This document shows positions 1-6,097 of a DNA stretch of 7,398 nucleotides, piece after piece. The translations under genes and the position numbers were made by a program. The DNA comes from Archangium sp. (GTDB taxonomy: Bacteria; Myxococcota; Myxococcia; Myxococcales; Myxococcaceae), in contig JAEUJT010000387.1 in assembly GCA_016793525.1 (NCBI GenBank), positions 1-7,398 on the forward strand, read 5' to 3'. The notes beneath the pieces were generated by a model. It was not told where the DNA came from. It saw only the letters and a program-made list of their open reading frames with translations, and made no database searches. Every line of letters starts with the position of its first letter. The first letter of the stretch is position 1.

Positions 1-607
1 GAAAGCCCATGGCGTACGCGTCGAATTCGCGCGGCGTGAGCACTCGGCGCAGCGCCTCGTCGTCTGACTCCGTGAGTCGCGCTCGGAGCGCCCCATCGGA
101 CACACCGGGGAACGCCGCGCGGTGCGACTCCGTCAACGCGAGGTGCGCGCCGAAGTACTTCTCCTTCGTCGGTCGCCGCTTGATGGCCAGGAAGTCGATG
201 AGCTGAATGAAGATGCGCGTCGCTCCACCGCTCGCGTCGTGCACGGCGTCAGCGAGGTGCTTCAACCCCGGCACGTAGCGCTCGTGGCTCGCGCGCAGCA
301 GCGGCCCCGAGGCGACGTCGCGCACGCCGGTGGCTTCGACCACGATGACGCCGGGCCGGCCTTGCGCGAAGCGGCGGTACCAGGCGAGCACCTCCGGGGT
401 GACGAGCCCATCATTCGTCGCGCGCCACGGCACCATCGCGGGAACCCACGTGCGGGTCTGGGCGGTGACCGGGCCGAGCGTGACGGGTTGAAACCAGCGG
501 GCGGCGTGCGCTTCCTCGGCGGTCGGCCAACGAGGTACAGGCAGCAGCTTGCTGAGGCGACGATCCGTCACGGCGGCGTCACGGTAGCGCGCCACGCTCC
601 GAATCAC
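1..607 (-). CDS. NADH:flavin oxidoreductase (Old Yellow Enzyme family), N-terminal part, cut by left window edge
   Basis: This frame is open on the minus strand and runs off the left edge; about 202 residues are visible. Numbered from the GTG at 605-607, 'WFQPVTLGPVTAQTR' (38-52), 'VPAMVPW' (55-61), 'DGLVTPEVLAWYRRFAQG' (66-83) and 'PGVIVVEATGV' (85-95) match the first strands of the FMN-binding TIM barrel of Old Yellow Enzyme-type oxidoreductases. Members of the family use FMN and NAD(P)H to reduce electron-poor alkenes or related substrates in the cytoplasm. Gln135-Leu136 sits where the family has its 'QLxHxGR' strand, but the His/Gly/Arg part reads 'QLIDFLAI' here. The substrate-binding HxxN/HxxH region would lie outside the window. 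About 37 residues precede the usual family start. The start is uncertain: an in-frame TTG at 635-637 is an alternative, and the frame stays open further upstream into the divergent gene. The family assignment is firm; the substrate is unknown. Confidence 0.85.
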   Translation of the reverse strand, partial: MIRSVARYRDAAVTDRRLSKLLPVPRWPTAEEAHAARWFQPVTLGPVTAQTRTWVPAMVPWRATNDGLVTPEVLAWYRRFAQGRPGVIVVEATGVRDVASGPLLRASHERYVPGLKHLADAVHDASGGATRIFIQLIDFLAIKRRPTKEKYFGAHLALTESHRAAFPGVSDGALRARLTESDDEALRRVLTPREFDAYAMGF

Positions 608-704
608 CGGGGGAAAGCTCGCCTCTGATTGGCGCAATCGGTTAAGCGCCTCTGTGACGCAGTCGCCGGCCGGGCTCGTCTCACTGCACGCGGGAAAAAC
701 CACA
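608..704. other. Divergent intergenic region between the flavin oxidoreductase and the amidohydrolase lipoprotein
   Basis: This gap of about 100 bp should carry promoters for both flanking genes, but I cannot point to a convincing -35/-10 pair in either direction. It contains a small inverted repeat, GGCGC (631-635) and GCGCC (646-650), around a 10-base loop, and a 7-base direct repeat GCCTCTG at 621-627 and 648-654. A weak Shine-Dalgarno-like GGGA (692-695) lies 9 bases before the ATG at 705. If the flavin oxidoreductase really starts at the TTG at 635-637, the left third of this region is coding. Confidence 0.5.
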
Positions 705-3700
705 ATGTCTCTCACCTCGTTTCGTCGAATCACGCCCCTGCTGCTCGGGGCGCTGCTGGCGGCCTGCCCGAGCCCCGCTCCGAAGTGCGGCGATGGAAAA
801 GTCGAAAGCCCCGAAGTCTGTGACGACGGCAACACGACGTCGGGCGACGGCTGCGAGGCCGATTGCAGACCGACTCCGAGCTGCTTCGGCATCGACGGTT
901 GCCCAACAGACGGAGGCACCGACCTCGACGGCGGTCAGCCCACGGGTGAGCTCGTGCAGTGCCCAGGCGAAGTCGAAGAGCCGGCCACGGGTACCTGTGC
1001 GGTGACGCCGGGCGACGGCACCACGCTCATCACCGGCGTCATTCTCGGCGACGGCACGACGTACCTCGGCGGCAAGGTGCTCATCGACTCTACTGGCGCC
1101 ATCACCTGCGTCGGCTGCGACTGCGCGAGCGCGACGGCGACCCAGCTCGTGTGCCCCAAGGCGGTGGTGTCTCCTGGCCTCATCAACGCGCATGATCACA
1201 TCAGCTTCCAGGGCAACCCGGCGATGTCGACCGACGAGCGCTACGAGCACCGGCACGACTGGCGCCGCGGCAACAACGGCCACTCCGCCATCAACAACGG
1301 AGGGAACGCCACCAACGCGCAGGTGCGCTGGGCCGAGCTGCGGCAGGTGATGTCGGGTACCACCTCCATCGTCGGCGCGACGTACACCGCCAACGGCAAC
1401 GTGGGCCTGCTGCGCAACCTCGACTCGGCGTCGGGGCAGCTGGGGCTGGGCGTGGGCACCGTCGTGTCTGACACCTTCCCCCTCGGAGACACGTCTGGCA
1501 CCGAGCTGGCGATGGGCTGCGGCTACCCGAAGTCGCCCACGGCGTCGGTGGTGCCGGCGATGGCGGCGTACCTCCCGCACGTGGCTGAAGGCATCGAGGC
1601 GTCGGCGCAGAACGAATTTGCGTGCCTCAGCCAAGCGAACGGCGTGGGCATTCTCGGGCCCCGCACCGGCCTTGTGCACGGCATCGGGCTGCGCGCCGCC
1701 GACATCGCGTTGATGGCGCAGACCTCGACGTCGCTCATCTGGTCTCCGCGCTCGAACGTGTCGCTCTACGGAGACACCGCCGCCATTCCCGTCTACCGCG
1801 CGCTGGGCGTCAACATCGCGCTCGGCACCGACTGGACCATCTCCGGCTCGATGAACCTGCTGCGTGAGCTCCAGTGCGCCGCGTCGCTCAATGAGACGCG
1901 CTTCGGTCGCGCGCTCACCGATGAGCAGCTGTGGAAGACGGTGACCTCGAACGGCGCCGACGCGACGATGGCGGGGCAGAAAATCGGCCGGTTGCTCCCC
2001 GGGCGCGTGGCCGACATCGCCATCTACCGTCGGCAGGGGCAGACCACGCACCGGAGCGTCATCGACGCGGCCCCGCAAGACGTGGTGCTCACCATTCGCG
2101 GCGGCAAGGTGCTGTACGGCGACGCGGCCATTGTGGCGGCCTTCGACGGCAATTCGAGCTGCGAGACGTTGGACGTGTGCGGCGCGCCGAAGGCGGCGTG
2201 TGTCAGCAGCGAGCTGGTGGCGCTCCCGACCGGCTCCAACGCGGCCAACACGCTGGCGCTCCTGCAGCAGGCGAACACGAATACCTACCCGCTCTTCTTC
2301 TGCGGCGCGGTGATGAACGAGCCGAGCTGCGTGCCCGAGCGCGCGGCGCGCAACGTGCGCAACGGCTCCACCACCTACGTGGGCACCTCGCCGAGCGACC
2401 TCGACGGTGACGGCCTGGCCGACGCGCAAGACAGCTGCCCGGGCGTGTTCAACCCGGTGCGCCCGATGGACAACGGCGCGCAGGCGAACGCTGACGGAGA
2501 CGCGGTGGGCGACGCGTGTGACGTGTGCCCGCTCGAGGCCGACGCCAGCACCTGCCGCATGTTCAACCCCAACGACCGCGACGGCGACGGCGTGGCCAAC
2601 GGCACCGACAACTGCCCGACCGACGCCAACCCGACTCAGACCGACACCGACAGCGACGGCAAAGGCGACGCCTGCGACGCGTGTGCGATGAGCGCCAACC
2701 CCGGCTCGACCGCGTGCCCCGCGAGCATCTACGCCATCAAAGCGCCGAGCAGCCCGCTCATCGGCCAGCGCATCTCCATCGCCGACGCGCTCGTCACTGG
2801 AGTCAGTACCGCCAACGGCTTCTTCCTCCAGGTGCACGAAAACGAGAGCGGGTACCAGGGGCGGGCGAACTCTGGCCTCTTCGCGTACGGGCCGAATGCC
2901 GCGGTGCAGGTCGGCGATCGCATCTCCATCGCCGGTGCGACACCCACGCTCTACTTCGGCCAGGTGCAGCTGACCGGCGTCGGCGCGGTGGGCGATGACG
3001 GCGGCATCACCGTGCTGTCGCAGAACAACCCCGCGCCCGCGCCGGTGGTGGTGAACCCCGCCGACGTGGCCGGCAACGACGGAGGCCTGGGCCAGCAGCT
3101 CGAGTCGGTCGTGGTGCAGGTGCAGAACGTGACCGTGCTCAACATCGCGCCCGATGCGGGCTCGGGTGACCGCGCGCCAGTCAACGAGTTCATCGTCACC
3201 GGAGATCTGCGCGTCAACGACCTGATGGTGCTGACCGCGCCGTTCCCCTCGGTGGGCCAGCAGTACCACTCGGTGACCGGCGTGCTCAATTTCCGCAACA
3301 ACACGTACAAGCTCGAGCCTCGCGCGTTGACCGATGTCGTGTCGGGGCCGGCGGTGGTGGCGGCGGTGGAGCCGTCGCTCGCCTTCCTCCGTGAAGACGC
3401 GTCGGTGACGCTGCCCGCGCCGGTCCGCGTGCGCCTCTCGAATGCAGAGACGTCAGACGTGGCGGTGGTGGTGACGGCGTCGTCGGGCGACGTGTTGGTG
3501 GGCGACGGAGGCCTCATCGTGGTGCCGGCCAACCAGCTCTTCGCCGAGGTGCCGCTGTACGGGGTGATGGCGGGCGATGCGGGTGTCACGCTGACCGCGA
3601 CGCGCGGTACGTCAAGCGCGCAGTCGACGGTGCGGGTGCTGTTCGCTGACGAAGCGGCGCGGCTCGTCTCGGTGACGCCGGCCAGCGCCTCGGTCGCGCC

Positions 3701-4541
3701 CGGGGGCACGGTGCGGCTGGCGGTGACCCTCGATCTCCCCGCGCCGGCCGATACCGTGGTGACGCTCTCCACGACGCCGACCACCGGGGTGCTGACGGTG
3801 CCCTCGACGGTGACGGTGCTGCGCGACGCGGTCTCGGCGGGCTTCGATGTGTCGGCCGACACCGCGGCCACGGGCTCGGGCACGGTGACGGCGCAGCTCG
3901 GCGCCGACAGCGCGAGCGCCACGGTGGCGGTGCAGGTGTTGGGCAGCACCCACCTCGTCATCTCCGAGCTCGCGCCCAAGGGCCCGGGAGCGTCCAGCGC
4001 CGGTGACGAGTTCGTCGAGCTGTACAACCCCACCGGCCAGGCCATCGACATCGGCGGGTGGCGGCTGCAGTACAAAGCTGCGGGGGCGACGAGCACGACG
4101 TGGTCGACCAAAGCGACCATTCCCCCGAACACCAGCCTCAGCGCACGCGGCTACTTCCTGGTGGCGAGTGCGGCGTACTCGAGCGCGACGCCGCCCGACC
4201 TCCGCACCTCGGGTGACATGGCCCTCTCGGCCACCGCGGGTCACGTTCGGCTCGTCGACGAGGCGGGCGCGGTGGTCGACCTGGTTGGCTACGGCACCGC
4301 GAGCACCGGCGGCACGCCCAGCTCGCCCGAAGGCACGCCCATTCTCGGCCCCGCGTCGTTGACCAATGATCAGTCGTACGAGCGCAAGGCCAGCAGCGCC
4401 TCGACCGCGGCGTCGATGGCGACGGGTGGGGCCGACGCGCTCCGCGGCAACGGGTTGGACACCGACGACAACGGCTCCGACTTCGTCATTCGCGGCGTGC
4501 GCGACCCGCAGAACGCCCAGTCGGGAACGACAGAACCGTAA
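705..4541 (+). CDS. Secreted multidomain lipoprotein: Myxococcus Cys-rich module, amidohydrolase, TSP3 repeats, YhcR-like OB fold, Ig-like regions, lamin tail
   Basis: The protein has 1278 residues. The N-terminus 'MSLTSFRR' plus a hydrophobic stretch ending in the lipobox LLAAC (Cys21) is a lipoprotein signal peptide; this is why the ATG at 705 is preferred over an in-frame GTG at 654, which would add 17 residues before the signal. Residues 28-54 are a DUF4215-type Cys-rich module (CGDG, CDDGN, SGDGC). Residues about 105-475 are an amidohydrolase resembling the TRZ/ATZ group, with all expected metal and catalytic residues: H163-x-H165, H292-x-x-E295, H325, 'SPRSN' (347-351), 'GTD' with D376, and the C-terminal 'GRLLPGRVADIAIY' strand. 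Residues 565-660 are thrombospondin type-3-like Asp-rich repeats; about 674-880 a YhcR-type OB-fold region; about 886-980 and 987-1080 two Ig/beta-sandwich regions; about 1081-1200 a lamin-tail domain ('HLVISELA', 'DEFVELYNPTG'). All 28 cysteines after the lipobox lie before residue 672. No MYXO-CTERM or similar sorting tail is present. Hydrolysis of a C-N bond in an extracellular cyclic amide, amine or similar substrate is inferred; the substrate is unknown. Confidence 0.92.
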   Translation: MSLTSFRRITPLLLGALLAACPSPAPKCGDGKVESPEVCDDGNTTSGDGCEADCRPTPSCFGIDGCPTDGGTDLDGGQPTGELVQCPGEVEEPATGTCAVTPGDGTTLITGVILGDGTTYLGGKVLIDSTGAITCVGCDCASATATQLVCPKAVVSPGLINAHDHISFQGNPAMSTDERYEHRHDWRRGNNGHSAINNGGNATNAQVRWAELRQVMSGTTSIVGATYTANGNVGLLRNLDSASGQLGLGVGTVVSDTFPLGDTSGTELAMGCGYPKSPTASVVPAMAAYLPHVAEGIEASAQNEFACLSQANGVGILGPRTGLVHGIGLRAADIALMAQTSTSLIWSPRSNVSLYGDTAAIPVYRALGVNIALGTDWTISGSMNLLRELQCAASLNETRFGRALTDEQLWKTVTSNGADATMAGQKIGRLLPGRVADIAIYRRQGQTTHRSVIDAAPQDVVLTIRGGKVLYGDAAIVAAFDGNSSCETLDVCGAPKAACVSSELVALPTGSNAANTLALLQQANTNTYPLFFCGAVMNEPSCVPERAARNVRNGSTTYVGTSPSDLDGDGLADAQDSCPGVFNPVRPMDNGAQANADGDAVGDACDVCPLEADASTCRMFNPNDRDGDGVANGTDNCPTDANPTQTDTDSDGKGDACDACAMSANPGSTACPASIYAIKAPSSPLIGQRISIADALVTGVSTANGFFLQVHENESGYQGRANSGLFAYGPNAAVQVGDRISIAGATPTLYFGQVQLTGVGAVGDDGGITVLSQNNPAPAPVVVNPADVAGNDGGLGQQLESVVVQVQNVTVLNIAPDAGSGDRAPVNEFIVTGDLRVNDLMVLTAPFPSVGQQYHSVTGVLNFRNNTYKLEPRALTDVVSGPAVVAAVEPSLAFLREDASVTLPAPVRVRLSNAETSDVAVVVTASSGDVLVGDGGLIVVPANQLFAEVPLYGVMAGDAGVTLTATRGTSSAQSTVRVLFADEAARLVSVTPASASVAPGGTVRLAVTLDLPAPADTVVTLSTTPTTGVLTVPSTVTVLRDAVSAGFDVSADTAATGSGTVTAQLGADSASATVAVQVLGSTHLVISELAPKGPGASSAGDEFVELYNPTGQAIDIGGWRLQYKAAGATSTTWSTKATIPPNTSLSARGYFLVASAAYSSATPPDLRTSGDMALSATAGHVRLVDEAGAVVDLVGYGTASTGGTPSSPEGTPILGPASLTNDQSYERKASSASTAASMATGGADALRGNGLDTDDNGSDFVIRGVRDPQNAQSGTTEP

Positions 4542-4547
4542 GCGAAC
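4542..4547. other. Convergent gene junction, 6 bp between stop codons
   Basis: The TAA of the lipoprotein gene (4539-4541) and the TGA of the protease gene on the opposite strand (4548-4550) are separated by 6 bases. I see no GC-rich hairpin followed by a T-run in or around this gap, in either direction. Transcripts from the two sides probably overlap at their 3' ends unless Rho or a terminator inside the coding regions stops them. Confidence 0.7.
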
Positions 4548-5666
4548 TCAGCGTGTCCACCGCACCTCACGGGCGGTGGTCGGGCCGATCTGCACCTCGT
4601 CGAGCCGGCGGGCGGGCGTGCCTTCGTTCGGCGCGGTCGGCTTTTCGCCCACCATGACCTCGGCGGCGGGTTGGGGGTAGCGCGGCTCCTGCTCAGGAGC
4701 CACCAAGCCCTCGGGGACGCGCGCGTGGCCCGCTCCGTCGTATTTGTCGCTCGCGCCGAGGCAGTGGAGCAGCTCGTGCGCGATGGCGGTGGCCTCGAGC
4801 TGCACGTCGGTGTCGCCGAGGCGGCCGAAGACGAGCCCGCGGCGCCCGCCCGCTTCGCCGATGCCTTCGACCAGCTCCGCTTCGTTCCCCGCCGACAGCA
4901 CGACGTAGATGGTCGCATCGGTCACCGGCGCCGAGATGCCGCGGTCGACGTCGTCGAGGCGCTGCCCCAGCGCGATGGTGTCGGAGGTGCTGGTGGGAAT
5001 ACCCGGCAGCGCCGCCACCACGGCTGGTGTTTCGAGCTGCCACTGCACCATGGCCGCGGTCTCGCCAGCGTGAAAGCGGGCCCACTCGCGGCTGAACCAC
5101 GCGTCGAGCGCCTCCATCGTCGAGGCCCAGGGCGAGGTCTCCTGGTCGGTGAGCGGGCGGGTGGCGAGCAACACGACGGAGATTCGCAGCGGGCGTTCCC
5201 AAGACGTGCGGCGATCGAGCCGTCGCGCGCGGCCGATGCCCCAGAGCACCACCCCTGCCATGGTCAACAGCAGCACGGCGACCCGCGCGTTGCGGAAGGC
5301 GTTTTTCCTTCGCTGGCGGTGCAAGCACTCGAGGCACAGCCCATCGGCGTCGACTGCCGCACACGAGGCGCAGAGCTGGCGACGGCACGACGCACACTCG
5401 GCGTTGGCCTCGAGGGGGGCGTGGGTGCTGCAGCGGCGAGCCGCGGTGGGAGGCCCGTCGACCGCGGCGCTCGACACGCCGAGCTCACGCAGCGCGGCGA
5501 CCAGCGTCGCTGCTTCACCGTCTGCCACCCCGAGCGGGAGTGTCCCCCCGTGGGCGACGAAGTACTCCAGCGCGCGGGGCGGCACCCCGCAGCTCCGCGA
5601 GAGGAGCAGGCTCGCTCGCCCGCGCACCGCGCTCGAGGCGGTCGCATCGAGGTGGATTCGCTTCAT
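4548..5666 (-). CDS. Membrane-anchored putative zinc metalloprotease with N-terminal B-box-like zinc finger
   Basis: The protein has 372 residues. Residues 1-70 form a small alpha/beta region ('SCGVPPRALEYF', 'EAATLVAALRELGV') that loosely resembles the ribosomal L7/L12 C-terminal fold; this is a guess. Residues 79-114 carry a B-box-type zinc ligand pattern: C79, H82, C91, C94, C99, C102, C111, C114. A basic segment (117-128) leads into one transmembrane helix, about 128-146. The remainder, about 225 residues, contains 'AHELLHCLGASDKYD': H297, E298, H301, G304 and D307 fit the metzincin consensus HExxHxxGxxH/D with Asp as third zinc ligand, as in snapalysin; Met338 in 'AAEVMVG' is a candidate Met-turn. 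The basic residues before the helix favour zinc finger in the cytoplasm and protease outside. The start ATG (5664-5666) overlaps the stop of the upstream gene as ATGA, with a GGTGAGG-like ribosome site upstream. The protease role is inferred from the motif; the substrate is unknown. Confidence 0.85.
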   Translation of the reverse strand: MKRIHLDATASSAVRGRASLLLSRSCGVPPRALEYFVAHGGTLPLGVADGEAATLVAALRELGVSSAAVDGPPTAARRCSTHAPLEANAECASCRRQLCASCAAVDADGLCLECLHRQRRKNAFRNARVAVLLLTMAGVVLWGIGRARRLDRRTSWERPLRISVVLLATRPLTDQETSPWASTMEALDAWFSREWARFHAGETAAMVQWQLETPAVVAALPGIPTSTSDTIALGQRLDDVDRGISAPVTDATIYVVLSAGNEAELVEGIGEAGGRRGLVFGRLGDTDVQLEATAIAHELLHCLGASDKYDGAGHARVPEGLVAPEQEPRYPQPAAEVMVGEKPTAPNEGTPARRLDEVQIGPTTAREVRWTR

Positions 5667-6097
5667 CGGCCGCCGTCGACCTCACCGAGCGCGGCGCGGA
5701 GCTCGCGGCTCACCGCTTCACCCTCGGCGGTGGTGGTGAGCAGCTGGTTCCCGGACACCGCGCTCGTTTCTCGCGAGGGGCCCCTGGCCAGCATCAGGTG
5801 GCGTTGCCCGACCTCGGCGAGCCCGTAGCCGCAGGTCGACGTGTTGCTCCGAAGCACCACGCGGCCAGGCGCGGAGCCTTTGAAGCGGGTCTCCACGTCG
5901 AAGTGGAGCTCGACGACGCGCGAGGTCGCCAGGTTGGGCACCGGGCCGATGTCACGCACCGCGACCAGCTTCCCGATGAACACCAGGTCGGCAGCGCGCG
6001 CGTTCTCTGCGAACGGGCGAAATGGCCCACGGCACGGCCAGGCCTCGGCCCCCGTGAACGCGAGCACGGTCGCCAGCGCCATGGCCGCGCGCCTCAT
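5663..6097 (-). CDS. Small exported protein resembling the NTR/TIMP-like fold
   Basis: The protein has 144 residues. 'MRRAAMALATVLAFTGAEA' is a Sec signal peptide with a likely cleavage after AEA (residue 19), giving a mature protein that begins WPC. The mature chain has 'ADLVFIGKLVAV' (36-47), 'VVELHFDVETRFKG' (61-74), 'NTSTCGYGLAEVGQRHLMLA' (85-104) and a late 'LLTTTAEGEAVSRELRAAL'. This order (exposed N-terminal Cys, 'ADxVFxGxV', 'FxVExxFKG', 'CGYxxxxGxxxLxxA') is that of bacterial netrin/TIMP-like domain proteins. Its only cysteines, C22 and C89, are 67 residues apart, close to the C1-C70 disulfide of TIMPs, and probably bond. The start was chosen because its ATG (6095-6097) overlaps the upstream stop as ATGA and supplies the two arginines of the signal peptide; an internal ATG at 6080-6082 is a poorer alternative. 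It is coupled by another ATGA to the downstream metalloprotease. Export is well supported, the fold moderately, any inhibitor function not shown. Confidence 0.8.
   Translation of the reverse strand: MRRAAMALATVLAFTGAEAWPCRGPFRPFAENARAADLVFIGKLVAVRDIGPVPNLATSRVVELHFDVETRFKGSAPGRVVLRSNTSTCGYGLAEVGQRHLMLARGPSRETSAVSGNQLLTTTAEGEAVSRELRAALGEVDGGR

Noticed and set aside
122..628. A 168-codon plus-strand open frame at the left end
   Set aside because: The product is Arg/His/Gly-rich without motifs, whereas the opposite strand encodes a clear Old Yellow Enzyme N-terminus.
2397..2684. Repeated GACGGCGAC-like motifs as a possible DNA tandem repeat
   Set aside because: They are explained by the Asp/Gly-rich thrombospondin type-3-like protein repeats and have irregular spacing.
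681..3269. An 862-codon open frame on the minus strand, antisense to the lipoprotein gene
   Set aside because: It is rich in Arg, Ala, Val, His and Gly with no recognisable domain, and lies wholly opposite a gene with clear domains; long antisense frames are expected in GC-rich DNA with GC-ending codons.
2951..4132. A 393-codon open frame on the minus strand inside the lipoprotein gene
   Set aside because: Its Ser/Thr/Ala/Val-rich translation with no domain is the antisense image of the Ig-like and lamin-tail regions.
4671..5828. A 385-codon plus-strand open frame opposite the metalloprotease and NTR-like genes
   Set aside because: No domain or signal is visible and it spans two well-supported minus-strand genes and their junction.
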